A stretch of DNA of 64,000 nt from Chryseobacterium indologenes (GCF_018362995.1 NZ_CP074372.1:3596001-3660000); one strand, 5' to 3'. Numbered from the stretch's first letter, positions 15,438 through 24,936 are shown. Numbers and translations are program-made. The notes: a model not told the origin generated them from the sequence alone.

Positions 15438-17021
15438 ATGCATACGATCTTACCTTTTTTACTTGCCATGATAGCCGCCATCGTGCTGCTGAATATGTGG
15501 GCGGCAAAACTAAAAATTGCTTATCCTATTTTGCTTGTCGTATTTGGGCTTCTTGTTAGTTTTGTGCCTGGTCTTCCGGTGGTAAAGATCAATCCGGATC
15601 TCATTTTCTTTATTTTTCTACCCCCTCTGCTGTTTGAAGCAGCCTGGTCTATCTCTTTTAAAGAAATGAAAAGATGGTGGCGTATTATTGGAAGCTTTGC
15701 TTTTTTAGTGGTCTTTTTCACCGCACTTGCCGTTGCCGTGACAGCTAATTACTTTATACCCGGATTTACTATTGCACTCGGATTTCTGCTGGGAGGAATT
15801 GTATCTCCGCCTGATGCGGTGAGCACAGGAGCCATCATGAAGTTTGTAAAAATACCCTCTACAACATCTGCTATTTTGGAAGGAGAAAGCCTGCTGAATG
15901 ATGCTTCCTCACTGATTATATTCCGTTTTGCTTTAATTGCCGTAGGGACCGGTCAGTTTGTATGGCAGGAAGCTTCGTTGAATTTTTTATGGATGATAAT
16001 AGGAGGGGCAGGAATCGGGTTGGTATTAGCATGGCTTTTTGTACAGGCTCACAGGAAACTTCCTACAGATGCCTCTTCAGATATTGCCTTAACACTTATT
16101 GAGCCTTACCTGATGTATTGGATTGCAGAGCAGTTCCATGCTTCCGGAGTCCTGGCTGTAGTCTGTGGAGGTTTGTATATGTCAGGCAAACGGATGATAT
16201 TCTTAAATAGTACCAGTCGTATAAGAGGCTATAGTGTATGGGAGAGTTTTGTTTTCATTCTGAATGGTATTGTATTCTTAATTATCGGACTTGAGCTTCC
16301 TGAAATTGTTGGTGGTCTCAGGTCCGAAGGTATTTCTTTGAAAATAGCCATTCAATATGGGGTATTGGTGACTGGTATTCTGATTGCTGCCAGAATCATA
16401 AGTTCCTATGCTGCAATGTTTGCGACTTTGATTTTCAGGCCAAGTGTTGCGCCCCGTGCTTCTTCCGGAAGAAGACGTCTGCTGATGCCCCTTATGCTTG
16501 GATGGACGGGTATGAGAGGTGTTGTCTCATTGGCAGCTGCTCTGGCGATTCCAATTAATCTTGAAAATGGACTTCCTTTTCCCAACAGAAACCTTATTCT
16601 GTTTATTACTTTTGTTGTGATCCTGCTTACATTACTTGTTCAGGGGCTCACATTGCCATACTTTATAAAATATGGTCATGTATTTGATGACTTTACAGAT
16701 GAAGAGAAAGATAAACAGGGCAGGGAAGAAATAAAGCACAAGCTGAAACAGCACATTTATCATTTTCTTAAAAATAAACATGAAAGTGAACTGAACAGCC
16801 ATGCTGGATTAGAAAGAATGTTGAAGCACTGGGAAGAAAAAATACAGGCCAATGAAACTGAATGGATGAATGAAAAAACAAAAGAGATCTTTTTTGAAAT
16901 GCTGGAAAGCCAAAGGAAATTTCTTTTAGAACTCAATAAAGATATTTCCGTGAATGAAGAAATTATCCGCCATCAGCTTTATCAGATTGACCTTGAGGAA
17001 GAGCGTTTGAGAATGATTTGA
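15438..17021 (+). CDS. Na+/H+ antiporter, CPA1 (NhaP-like) family
   Basis: This 527-residue protein has about 12 hydrophobic segments in residues 1-415 and a hydrophilic, charged, partly coiled-coil tail of about 110 residues. It contains the CPA1 landmarks FIFLPPLLFEAAW, the ion-binding region EGESLLNDASSL (N-D pair) and a late GMRGVVSLAAALAIP helix. It exchanges Na+ (or K+) for H+ across the inner membrane, supporting pH and salt tolerance. It stands alone on the plus strand, diverging from the M15 gene with 194 bp between them. The family is secure; the ion preference is not visible. Confidence 0.88.
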   Translation: MHTILPFLLAMIAAIVLLNMWAAKLKIAYPILLVVFGLLVSFVPGLPVVKINPDLIFFIFLPPLLFEAAWSISFKEMKRWWRIIGSFAFLVVFFTALAVAVTANYFIPGFTIALGFLLGGIVSPPDAVSTGAIMKFVKIPSTTSAILEGESLLNDASSLIIFRFALIAVGTGQFVWQEASLNFLWMIIGGAGIGLVLAWLFVQAHRKLPTDASSDIALTLIEPYLMYWIAEQFHASGVLAVVCGGLYMSGKRMIFLNSTSRIRGYSVWESFVFILNGIVFLIIGLELPEIVGGLRSEGISLKIAIQYGVLVTGILIAARIISSYAAMFATLIFRPSVAPRASSGRRRLLMPLMLGWTGMRGVVSLAAALAIPINLENGLPFPNRNLILFITFVVILLTLLVQGLTLPYFIKYGHVFDDFTDEEKDKQGREEIKHKLKQHIYHFLKNKHESELNSHAGLERMLKHWEEKIQANETEWMNEKTKEIFFEMLESQRKFLLELNKDISVNEEIIRHQLYQIDLEEERLRMI

Positions 17022-17066
17022 TTTGTATCACGATAATGTTTTTAAAAACAAAATTAAAGCACTAAT

Positions 17067-17083
17067 ACGACAAAACATGTCGC
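17067..17083 (+). promoter_or_regulatory. Isolated operator copy F upstream of umuC
   Basis: Perfectly complementary arms CGACA (17068-17072) and TGTCG (17078-17082) are separated by 5 bases, with the ATACG and CGC flanks of promoter D. There is no TAnnTTTG box at the 11-bp spacing; the nearest partial match is TTCATTTG at 17098. It lies about 120 bp before the umuC start codon. Confidence 0.55.
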
Positions 17084-17170
17084 ATTTAAAAAAATTATTC
17101 ATTTGTTTTTCAGATTGTTAAATATGATGTTAATTATGGGCTAAAAGATTATTTTATTCTTTAAAAGCTA

Positions 17171-17178
17171 TAATTTTG
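17171..17178 (+). promoter_or_regulatory. -7 box of umuC
   Basis: TAATTTTG matches the Bacteroidota TAnnTTTG consensus 25 bp before the ATG at 17204. Just downstream, CGATA-CAAT-TGTCA (17191-17204) resembles a degenerate version of the shared dyad overlapping the start codon, with one mismatch in each arm and a 4-base centre. Confidence 0.45.
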
Positions 17179-17203
17179 TACAAATATTTACGATACAATT
17201 GTC

Positions 17204-18475
17204 ATGTATGCTCTGGTAGATTGTAACAATTTTTTTGTTTCGTGTGAAAGGACCTTGGATCCTGATCTTGAAGGCAGACCCGTTGTGGTTCTTTCCAACA
17301 ACGATGGATGTGTTGTATCCAGAAGTAAAGAAGCAAAAGACCTGGGAATTCCTATGGCAGCTCCGGCATTCAAGTACAGGGAGCTTTTTCAGCAGTATGA
17401 TGTGAAAAGTTTTTCTGCAAAATTTGAATTGTATAACTATAAAAGTCAACAGGTTATCAATATTGCCAAATCCTATGTTCTTGATCATGAAGTCTATAGT
17501 ATTGATGAGCTTTTCCTTGATTTAACAGGATTTAAATACATCGATATTTATGAATATTGCTTTAAAATCAAAAAAGAGATAGACGAGAAAGAAAATATTC
17601 CTGTAAGTATCGGAATTGCTCCCACTAAGACTTTATGCAAAGTTGCGAATAGAATTGTAAAAGATTTTCCGGATAATTTTAATGGAGTGTATATTCTGGA
17701 TACCCCTGAAAAAATTGAAAAGGCACTAAAATGGCTTAATATCGGTGACGTTTGGGGAATCGGAAGAAGACTGGCTGTCAAAATGAATGATAATGGTGTT
17801 TATAAAGCCTGGGATCTTCTTCAGAAACCTGAAATATGGGTTCGGAAGATTATGGGAATTCATGGAGTAAGGATGATCAATGAACTGAAAGGGATTCGTC
17901 AGCTGGAACTGGATACTCCTTCTCCTAAAAAATCTATAGCTGTTACCCGAAGCTTTATGCAGATGCTTACGAAAAAAGAAGAAGTAAGAGAAAGGGTAGA
18001 AACTTTTGGAATGTACTGTTCAGAGAGATTAAGGAAGCAGAATACCTGTTGTAAAATGATCACTGTTTTTGTACAGACCAACCGTTTTAGAAAAGATCTT
18101 CCTGAATACAAAAATGCAATGACCCGGATTCTTTCCAATCCTACCAACTCATCAATTTTAATAGGAAGAGTGGTTAATGAACTTTTTGAAGCCATTTACA
18201 GGGACGGGTTTCATTATAAAAGGGCTGGAGTGATGGTGAACGACTTTGTGCCTGAAGACCAGAGACAAATCAGTCTTTTTGAAGAAGATATACAAAACCA
18301 GCACCTTCCCGTAATGAAAGCTATGGATGCCATGAACAGGAAATATGGTAAAGATAAAGTTCGCCTTGGAAGCATGAGTGGTGAAAATACCTTCGGACGT
18401 GCAAAGCTGACTCCGGAATATGAGGCTTTCCTGAAAAAAAATACATTACCGGAAGCTAATTTCAGGTTTCATTAG
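17204..18475 (+). CDS. umuC: Y-family translesion DNA polymerase, UmuC type
   Basis: This 423-residue protein starts with the Y-family palm motif YALVDCNNFF (D6) and continues with SNNDGCVVSRS and the second catalytic pair YSIDE (D101, E102). Helix-hairpin-helix and little-finger regions follow, with the PEDQRQISLFE segment typical of the UmuC C-terminal end. It is the catalytic subunit of polymerase V-type mutagenic bypass. No umuD-like S24 peptidase gene is next to it, which is unusual because the pair is often co-transcribed. A perfect copy of the island operator lies 120 bp upstream, the main hint that damage response and the tail-like island share a regulator. Confidence 0.9.
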   Translation: MYALVDCNNFFVSCERTLDPDLEGRPVVVLSNNDGCVVSRSKEAKDLGIPMAAPAFKYRELFQQYDVKSFSAKFELYNYKSQQVINIAKSYVLDHEVYSIDELFLDLTGFKYIDIYEYCFKIKKEIDEKENIPVSIGIAPTKTLCKVANRIVKDFPDNFNGVYILDTPEKIEKALKWLNIGDVWGIGRRLAVKMNDNGVYKAWDLLQKPEIWVRKIMGIHGVRMINELKGIRQLELDTPSPKKSIAVTRSFMQMLTKKEEVRERVETFGMYCSERLRKQNTCCKMITVFVQTNRFRKDLPEYKNAMTRILSNPTNSSILIGRVVNELFEAIYRDGFHYKRAGVMVNDFVPEDQRQISLFEEDIQNQHLPVMKAMDAMNRKYGKDKVRLGSMSGENTFGRAKLTPEYEAFLKKNTLPEANFRFH

Positions 18476-18477
18476 AA

Positions 18478-19089
18478 TTATTTTCTTTCATATTTCCAGT
18501 TTCTTCCTTTACCTTCGGCTATCCATTCCAGAGACTGTTCCATTCTTTTATTTCTGGTGGTTTCTGTTTTGGCTTCCGTAATCCAGGAAATATATTCCTT
18601 TCTGAAGGACGGGGAAGCTTTTTCAAAAATTTCCAGCGTTTCAGGCCGAGCATCCAGGGCTGACTGAAAATAGTCAGGAACTTCCATTTCTGTCTTAGAA
18701 GGTGAGGCCTTTTTCATAGTGACACCCATATCCGTAAGTTCCATAGCTTCTTTAATAGCTTTTTGAAGCTGAGGTTTAGAGGGAAGATCTTCCACTGCTG
18801 TTATTTTTCCTAAGCTGAACATTGAATTCTTCTCAATATTCTGAGTCATCTCCTGCATGGTTTTCATTTCCTTTTCCAGCCAGAATCCAAAAGTACAGTG
18901 TTGCTTGAAGGAAGCCATAGCACACAGGTTTTTTCCTTTATAGATAAAATGAGGAAAACTCCATTTCATGGTTTCTTCAGCATCAGGGCAGAATTCATGA
19001 ACCGTTTCACGGATATAATGCAGAACAGGCTTAGCAAAATCCTGTGATTTTTCAATATAGGTATCTATTTTCGGGCTGTATTTCTCCAT
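18478..19089 (-). CDS. DUF1801 / YdeI (OmdA-type) protein
   Basis: This 203-residue protein joins two small domains. Residues about 10-115 are a DUF1801-like fold (AEETMKWSFPHFIYKGKNLC, CTFGFWLEKEM). Residues about 140-200 are the YdeI/OmdA C-terminal domain (PDYFQSALDARPETLEIFE, SFRKEYISWITEAKTETTR). The arrangement is common in flavobacteria. Members have been linked to peptide or bacteriocin tolerance in enterobacteria, but the biochemical role is unknown. The gene is 5 bp downstream of the serine hydrolase gene and probably co-transcribed. Its stop is 2 bp from the umuC stop, convergent. Confidence 0.8.
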   Translation of the reverse strand: MEKYSPKIDTYIEKSQDFAKPVLHYIRETVHEFCPDAEETMKWSFPHFIYKGKNLCAMASFKQHCTFGFWLEKEMKTMQEMTQNIEKNSMFSLGKITAVEDLPSKPQLQKAIKEAMELTDMGVTMKKASPSKTEMEVPDYFQSALDARPETLEIFEKASPSFRKEYISWITEAKTETTRNKRMEQSLEWIAEGKGRNWKYERK

Positions 19090-19094
19090 ATTGT

Positions 19095-20228
19095 TTATTG
19101 GAATAATTGTACAATTTCGTTTACAAAGAATTTTACCTGATCAGGTCTTCCTCTGTCGTTTTTAGGATTATTGGAGTAGCTTCCGGTTTTTACAATAACG
19201 ATATTGTGCTCCGGAACCATAATGATATACTGTCCCTGTAATCCCAGGAAATAATAATGTTTGATAGGGTTGTCATGATTGATCCAAAGCCCCATTCCAT
19301 AAATGTTATCAGACTTTCCTGTTGGAGTTCTCATCTGTTCAATAAAATCAGCGTTGAGAATCTGCCGATCTCCGGCTGTTCCATCATTCAGAAAAAGCTG
19401 TCCGAGTTTAGCAAAATCTCTTGCATTGGAATGAATGCAGCAATACGCTTTCTCCATACCATAATCGTCTGTGCTCCATTTCGCATTCTGCTCCATTCCC
19501 AAAGGAATCCAGAATTTTTCTGATAAATAGCTCGCCAGAGGTTGATTCAAAGCCTTTCGTAGGGCAAAGCCAAGAAGTTGTGTAGTGCCGCTTTGGTATT
19601 CAAATCTTGTTCCCGGTTCTTCTTTAAATTTTCTTGAGAATACCGCTTTTACAAGGCTTTTTCCATAATAGGCCTTGGCATTGGGTAAAAACGGATTATT
19701 GTAATTTTCATCCCAGTCCAGCCCGGATTCCATTTGAGCCAGGTTTTTAAGGGTTACCTGATTTCCGAATGTTTTATTTTTAAATTCCGGATAAAAATCA
19801 GATAACTTTTCATCAATACCAGAGATAATACCTTCTTCCAATGCTTTCCCCAGCAACATGACAGTCACTGCTTTTGCCATCGAAAAAGAATTGGTCTGTG
19901 AAAGCTGATTATACCCTTCCCAATATTGCTCATGAAGAATTTTTCCATTCTTTATTACGACAAAAGCAGCTGTTCTGGAGTGTTTTAAATTGTCAACTAA
20001 ATGTTTAGGTAAATCCTTTTTGTTGTAATCCGGATCTTCTTCCCAGAGTATAGGCTCTTCTGTAGCAATGGGATTGCTCGGGAAAAGGTTTCCGTCATCA
20101 ATATATGCACTTGATTTTCCTTTAAGATAGGTTTTGGAAATACCATTAAATAAATAATCATATCCCAGAAAATAAGCGGCTGCCGCACCAGCTACCGCTC
20201 CGCCTATCATGTACTTTAGTATTCTCAT
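19095..20228 (-). CDS. Membrane-anchored beta-lactamase-fold serine hydrolase
   Basis: This 377-residue protein has an N-terminal hydrophobic anchor (about 5-22, Ala/Gly rich). It carries class C beta-lactamase / penicillin-binding-like motifs: S116-M-A-K119 (SxxK), a Tyr motif near YQSGTT, and a C-terminal NPKNDRGRP tail. Substrates of such enzymes include D-Ala peptides and esters and cannot be told from sequence. It is probably periplasmic. It heads a two-gene unit with the YdeI-type gene. Confidence 0.78.
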   Translation of the reverse strand: MRILKYMIGGAVAGAAAAYFLGYDYLFNGISKTYLKGKSSAYIDDGNLFPSNPIATEEPILWEEDPDYNKKDLPKHLVDNLKHSRTAAFVVIKNGKILHEQYWEGYNQLSQTNSFSMAKAVTVMLLGKALEEGIISGIDEKLSDFYPEFKNKTFGNQVTLKNLAQMESGLDWDENYNNPFLPNAKAYYGKSLVKAVFSRKFKEEPGTRFEYQSGTTQLLGFALRKALNQPLASYLSEKFWIPLGMEQNAKWSTDDYGMEKAYCCIHSNARDFAKLGQLFLNDGTAGDRQILNADFIEQMRTPTGKSDNIYGMGLWINHDNPIKHYYFLGLQGQYIIMVPEHNIVIVKTGSYSNNPKNDRGRPDQVKFFVNEIVQLFQ

Positions 20229-20301
20229 TTTTTCATGAATGGGTCTCTAACAAATTTAGAATAATTTGGCTATAAAAATTAAAATGAATCATCAAATAAG
20301 T

Positions 20302-20309
20302 TATTTTTG
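20302..20309 (+). promoter_or_regulatory. -7 box of the M48 protease gene
   Basis: TATTTTTG matches TAnnTTTG and ends 9 bp before the ATG at 20319, implying a very short or absent leader. No convincing -33 element was seen. Confidence 0.35.
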
Positions 20310-20318
20310 TTCTTATTG

Positions 20319-21656
20319 ATGAAAACTATGACCAGAAAACTTATTGTATTGGGGTACTTCTTATTTTCAATCATGGGAATGGCCCAGATTTATAAACCGA
20401 TAGACACTGCAGATTATATACAGAGGAAAGCTTTTTTAAAGAGTTTTGAAGGAAATAATGAAGCTACTGTAAAGAAATTAAAATCTCAGTATTCCGGGAA
20501 AACAGGCTCAGAATTATCCAAAATCTATAAAGAATTCGGAACAGACTTTCAAAAGCAGGTAAAGAATAAGGATTTTATCTTTAAATCTGAATTTGAAACC
20601 AGCATACAGTCTATGATTCAGCGTCTTAAAAAGAACAATCCTACCATTCCTCAGGATTTGAAAATACTGGTCGCAAAAGACAATACTCCCAATGCTTATT
20701 GCCTTGCTGACGGAACTTTTGTAATCAATATGGGGCTTTACAGCTGGCTCAATAATGAGGAACAGATTGCGGCCGTGATTTCCCATGAACTGGGGCATAA
20801 AATAGAGGAACATTCCCTGAAAACCTTTTTAAAAATTATCGAGCAGGATAAATTGGATAAGGTATTGGTTGAGAATATAAAATCAACTACCACAAGCCGA
20901 AGTCATAGCCAGAATCAGAAAGCTTTTGATATCTTTAAAAATACAGTGTATAAAAAAGGGATTGAAAAGAGGCAAAGTGAAATGCAGGCAGATTCTTTGG
21001 GGTATGTGATTTTTAAAAACAGTGATTTTAAGAAAGCAGAATTTGTAAATGCACTTCAGAGATTGCAGGATTTTGATACTATTTCACCAAGGGAACTGAA
21101 GATGGAAACGTATAAAAAGCTTTTTAATCTTCCAAAGCAGGCGTTTAACGAAAAATGGATGAAGAAGGAAGACTTTTCACTGTACAATTATAATTTCTAC
21201 AAAGAAAAACTGAATAAAGATTCCCTCGCATCACATCCTGAAGTATCCAGAAGAATTGAGATGCTTAAAAAAACATTCACAGAACTTAAAACTCCAATTG
21301 CTCCGGAGAAACCGTCGGACCTGTTTGTAACATTAAAGAAAACAGCGAGAATGGAAATTTTACCTAATTATTTCCACTCAGAAGATTATGGACAGGGGAT
21401 TTATGCGGCTATGCAGTTTCTGCAGGATGAAGAGGAAGAAAAATATTATAAAAGCTGGCTGGGAAGATGCTTTTCCAAAATATATGAAGCAAGAAAAAAC
21501 TATAATCTGAACCGGTATCTGGATAGAATTGAACCTAAAAACCAAAGTGAAAGCTATCAGCAGTTCCTGAACTTTATGTGGAACCTAAGTCTTGATGAAA
21601 TAAAGAATATTGCAGACTATTATCAGGCGAATGAAACCATAGCAAAGGTAAACTGA
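20319..21656 (+). CDS. Secreted M48-family metalloprotease
   Basis: The start is ATG at 20319; the upstream TTG extension overlaps the -7 box. The 445-residue product has a signal peptide (about 1-22, ending MGMAQ) and the zinc site HELGH at 156-160 with EMQADSLGY as the likely third-ligand helix, typical of M48 peptidases. It is probably a periplasmic, BepA- or LoiP-like protease in envelope protein quality control. The C-terminal 200 residues have no family I can name. It is monocistronic, followed by an interspersed repeat and a strong terminator. Confidence 0.8.
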   Translation: MKTMTRKLIVLGYFLFSIMGMAQIYKPIDTADYIQRKAFLKSFEGNNEATVKKLKSQYSGKTGSELSKIYKEFGTDFQKQVKNKDFIFKSEFETSIQSMIQRLKKNNPTIPQDLKILVAKDNTPNAYCLADGTFVINMGLYSWLNNEEQIAAVISHELGHKIEEHSLKTFLKIIEQDKLDKVLVENIKSTTTSRSHSQNQKAFDIFKNTVYKKGIEKRQSEMQADSLGYVIFKNSDFKKAEFVNALQRLQDFDTISPRELKMETYKKLFNLPKQAFNEKWMKKEDFSLYNYNFYKEKLNKDSLASHPEVSRRIEMLKKTFTELKTPIAPEKPSDLFVTLKKTARMEILPNYFHSEDYGQGIYAAMQFLQDEEEEKYYKSWLGRCFSKIYEARKNYNLNRYLDRIEPKNQSESYQQFLNFMWNLSLDEIKNIADYYQANETIAKVN

Positions 21657-21676
21657 TTTTATTATCAATGAGTAAA

Positions 21677-21742
21677 ATATCAATAGGGACGGGCTTTAGC
21701 CCGTTGTAAATAATAAAAAATTCTATTGGCTTTAGCCAAAAC
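21677..21742. repeat. Bi-palindromic interspersed repeat, copy 1
   Basis: Two short palindromes, ACGGGCTTTAGCCCGT and TTGGCTTTAGCCAA, share the core GGCTTTAGCC and are joined by an A/T spacer. A second copy in reverse orientation lies at 39323-39390. Both sit just beyond gene ends. This looks like a REP- or MITE-type repeat of the genus; no transposase is nearby. Confidence 0.75.
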
Positions 21743-21746
21743 GTAA

Positions 21747-21780
21747 AAGAACCCTGATATTTCATCAGGGTTCTTTTTTA
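21747..21780. terminator. Bidirectional terminator between the M48 gene and a minus-strand gene
   Basis: A 12-bp stem AAGAACCCTGAT / ATCAGGGTTCTT (21747-21758, 21764-21775) has a 5-nt loop and T-rich sequence on both sides. It serves the convergent genes ending at 21656 and 21783. Confidence 0.85.
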
Positions 21781-21782
21781 TA

Positions 21783-23312
21783 TTAGTAATTTAATTTCTC
21801 CAAACGGATTTTATTAAATTTTTCTTTTTCATTATACTCTCTAAGAAGAATATAGCCCTCTTTTCCTACATAAGGTGTTACCGCATAATTGTCTTTTTCA
21901 GAAATAGGAATGATCTCCTGTTTGAATTTTCCGTCAATAATGGTATTGATAAATAAATTCCATCTTTTTTGCTTGGTTACTTCATCTTTCTGATAGTCGC
22001 GGTAGAAAAATACTACATCTTTTCCTCCATTGAGGTATTGTGAAAACAGGTAATCACTGTTTACCCATTTTGATTTTTCTTTTTCAAAGACCTGTACATT
22101 TTTCACTTTAAAATCTTTGTCTGTGTAGATATAAACAAGGTCTGTAGTTTTGGGAGCGTTATACTGTCCTGCAGGTTTATATTTTTCGGACAGGATTCCC
22201 ACGCTTCCGTCATTCATAAAATACATGTCTTTGGTCTGAAGCATATACCCGTTTTCTACCATTCCGTTTTTATTCACTTTTGGAAGGAAAGCTGAGATAT
22301 TCGGCTCATAATTGATTGTTTTAGTATCTGCAGTAAAGTTTTTCTTGTCCACCATCATTCTTGCAAACCCTACTGATTCGGAATCATCATAGTTTCTTCC
22401 CAGCAGAACGACTTTATCATCAAAATTTTTGTCATTGTCAAGCTTTCTGTAATTGGAGTAGAAGGATTCAATATTGTCTATGGTATCATCAGATAGCCCG
22501 GTTACCGGCTTGTTGGAAGTTTCTTTTCCTGTTTTCATATCAAGAACAAGAAGACTGAATGTTTTCTGTTTTTCATTCACTTTCTTCATGATGCAGTACA
22601 TGTAGTTTTCATCTCTTTCCAGAACAGATAAGGTGGAATAAATTTTTTTGCTCCCGTCTGTATTGTATTTATATCTCCAAACTTCCTTCTTGTTTTCATC
22701 AAACCTCATAAGGCTGTTGTTATTTTCATACTTTCCGTAATCTTTATATTCCACAGCAAAATAACCGCCTTCTTTTAGTTCACCTACGGCAGAGACGTAG
22801 TTGTACCCCTTATCTTTTTTCTCATCACGATTTTCCTTACGCTGTTCTTTCCAGCTCTTCGGCTCGTTGATTTCTTTGAAAGTACCGTTTTCCAGATAGT
22901 CATAATATATTTTTCTGGTAATAGAGTTTGTCTTAGGATCAATCACCATAGAAACCGGTGTAAATACTTCTCTGCTTTTTACCAGAGAATAATCCATCAT
23001 TGAAGGTTTTAAGATAATCTGGCCTTTAAAATCAACATATCCTAAGTAAGATGCAGCAGTGATATCACCTTCAAACTCTTTATTGGCAACAGGGTTGAGG
23101 TTTTTATCCAGAATTACATATTCAAATTTTTTGGTCTTATCACCGGATTTTCCGTAAGAATATAGAGAAACGTAGCCGTAAAGATTGTCTTTATCATCGA
23201 ATAGAGCATTCATTCCCACATGATCCCCAGCGGCAAGTGTTGTCAGATCCTGGGTTTGGGAAAATGCAAATGTCTGGATCAGTCCAAACACTATCAGTGT
23301 TATTTTTTTCAT
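21783..23312 (-). CDS. Secreted protein of unknown function
   Basis: This 509-residue protein has a signal peptide (MKKITLIVFGLIQTFAFSQ) and no domain I recognise. The sequence alternates short beta-like segments with Lys/Asp/Tyr-rich loops and reads like a beta-propeller or repeat of output-reporting strands (WRYKYNTDGSKKIYS, KTTDLVYIYTDKDFKV). Such proteins are common and unnamed in flavobacteria. It is exported, probably periplasmic; there is no lipobox or type IX tail. It is monocistronic between two terminators. Confidence 0.7.
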   Translation of the reverse strand: MKKITLIVFGLIQTFAFSQTQDLTTLAAGDHVGMNALFDDKDNLYGYVSLYSYGKSGDKTKKFEYVILDKNLNPVANKEFEGDITAASYLGYVDFKGQIILKPSMMDYSLVKSREVFTPVSMVIDPKTNSITRKIYYDYLENGTFKEINEPKSWKEQRKENRDEKKDKGYNYVSAVGELKEGGYFAVEYKDYGKYENNNSLMRFDENKKEVWRYKYNTDGSKKIYSTLSVLERDENYMYCIMKKVNEKQKTFSLLVLDMKTGKETSNKPVTGLSDDTIDNIESFYSNYRKLDNDKNFDDKVVLLGRNYDDSESVGFARMMVDKKNFTADTKTINYEPNISAFLPKVNKNGMVENGYMLQTKDMYFMNDGSVGILSEKYKPAGQYNAPKTTDLVYIYTDKDFKVKNVQVFEKEKSKWVNSDYLFSQYLNGGKDVVFFYRDYQKDEVTKQKRWNLFINTIIDGKFKQEIIPISEKDNYAVTPYVGKEGYILLREYNEKEKFNKIRLEKLNY

Positions 23313-23367
23313 GGTTAAAATTTGAGGGATAAAAATAATAAATTAACTCATATGTTGATAAAAATAA

Positions 23368-23391
23368 AAAAGCCCTGAAACCAGGGCTTTT
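23368..23391 (-). terminator. Terminator of glyS
   Basis: The 10-bp stem AAAAGCCCTG / CAGGGCTTTT (23368-23377, 23382-23391) has a 4-nt loop and, on the minus strand, is followed by a T-rich tract. It lies 4 bp past the glyS stop. Confidence 0.85.
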
Positions 23392-23394
23392 AAA

Positions 23395-24936
23395 TTATAA
23401 TTGAGAAAGTAAATTTCTGAAGTTCGTTTTTTCGTCGATGATTCGTCTCAACTCTGAAACAGGAACTCTTTCCTGCTGCATCGTATCTCTGTCTCTGATG
23501 GTTACTGTATGATCAGTAAGAGAGTCGTGGTCAATAGTGATACAGTATGGAGTACCGATAGCATCCTGTCTTCTGTAACGTTTTCCAATCGCATCCTTCT
23601 CCTCGTAGAATAAGTTGAAGTCATACTTCAGATCATTGAAGATTTTTTCTGCATATTCTGCTAAACCATCTTTCTTCATCAATGGAAGAATAGCCGCTTT
23701 AATTGGCGCTAATGCCGGAGGTAAAGATAAAACCGTTCTTTCTGAACCGTCTTCCAATACTTCATCTTTTAAGCAGTGAGAGAAAATGGATAGGAATAAT
23801 CTGTCTAAACCTACTGAAGTTTCCACTACATAAGGAACATAGTTTTCGTTTCTTTCAGGATCAAAGAACTGAAGTTTTCTTCCTGAGAATTCTTCATGCG
23901 CCTTTAAGTCGAAATCTGTTCTTGAGTGAATACCTTCCAGCTCTTTAAATCCGAATGGGAAGTTAAACTCAATATCAGCCGCAGCATTCGCGTAGTGAGC
24001 CAATTTCTCATGATCGTGGAATCTGTAGTTGTCATTTCCAAGACCTAAAGCTCTGTGCCAGTTCAGACGTTTTTGTTTCCACTGCTCATAGAACTCAAGC
24101 TCTGTTCCCGGAGCAACGAAGAACTGCATTTCCATCTGTTCAAACTCACGCATTCTGAAGATAAACTGTCTTGCAACAATCTCATTTCTGAATGCCTTAC
24201 CAATCTGCGCAATACCGAAAGGAAGCTTATGACGTGAAGTTTTTTGTACGTTTAAGAAGTTAACGAAAATACCCTGAGCCGTTTCCGGTCTAAGGTAAAG
24301 ATCCATTGCACTGTCTGCAGAAGCTCCCAGCTTTGTTCCGAACATCAGGTTGAACTGTCTTACTTCTGTCCAGTTTTTAGAACCGGTATCAGGATCTGCA
24401 ATTTCAAGTTCTTCAATCAAAGCTTTTACATCAGCAAGATCTTCATTTTCCAGAGATTTTGCCAGTCTTGAAAGAATAGCCTCTCTTTTTGCTCTGTATT
24501 CCAGAATTTTTGGATTTGTGGCAACAAACTGATCTTTATCGAAAGCATCCCCGAATCTTTTCGCCGCTTTTTCAATTTCTTTGTTCTCTTTATCTTCAAT
24601 TTTAGCACAGTAGTCTTCCACCAAAACGTCTGCTCTGAAACGTTTCTTAGAATCTTTATTATCAATCAATGGATCGTTGAAAGCGTCTACGTGGCCTGAT
24701 GCCTTCCATGTTGTCGGGTGCATCAAAATCGCCGAATCAATACCCACAATATTTTCGTTAAGCTGTACCATAGCTTTCCACCAGTATTGTTTGATATTAT
24801 TTTTAAGTTCGGCCCCGTTCTGTCCATAATCATAAACAGCGGATAAACCATCATAGATCTCACTTGATGGGAAAATAAAACCATATTCTTTAGCGTGAGA
24901 AATCACTTTCTTGAAAACATCTTCTTGCTTTGCCAT
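23395..24936 (-). CDS. glyS: Glycine--tRNA ligase, homodimeric class II type
   Basis: The start is ATG at 24936 (MAKQEDVFKKV); a longer TTG frame is not used. The 513-residue enzyme charges tRNA-Gly with glycine. It shows class II motifs: motif 2 FRNEIVARQFIFRMREFEQME, RPETAQGIFVNF, the VVETSVGLDRLFL motif 3 region, and a C-terminal anticodon-binding domain (about 415-510) with RRQDAIGTPYCITID. It is the single-chain eukaryote-like type used across Bacteroidota. It is monocistronic and ends in a strong terminator. Confidence 0.95.
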   Translation of the reverse strand: MAKQEDVFKKVISHAKEYGFIFPSSEIYDGLSAVYDYGQNGAELKNNIKQYWWKAMVQLNENIVGIDSAILMHPTTWKASGHVDAFNDPLIDNKDSKKRFRADVLVEDYCAKIEDKENKEIEKAAKRFGDAFDKDQFVATNPKILEYRAKREAILSRLAKSLENEDLADVKALIEELEIADPDTGSKNWTEVRQFNLMFGTKLGASADSAMDLYLRPETAQGIFVNFLNVQKTSRHKLPFGIAQIGKAFRNEIVARQFIFRMREFEQMEMQFFVAPGTELEFYEQWKQKRLNWHRALGLGNDNYRFHDHEKLAHYANAAADIEFNFPFGFKELEGIHSRTDFDLKAHEEFSGRKLQFFDPERNENYVPYVVETSVGLDRLFLSIFSHCLKDEVLEDGSERTVLSLPPALAPIKAAILPLMKKDGLAEYAEKIFNDLKYDFNLFYEEKDAIGKRYRRQDAIGTPYCITIDHDSLTDHTVTIRDRDTMQQERVPVSELRRIIDEKTNFRNLLSQL

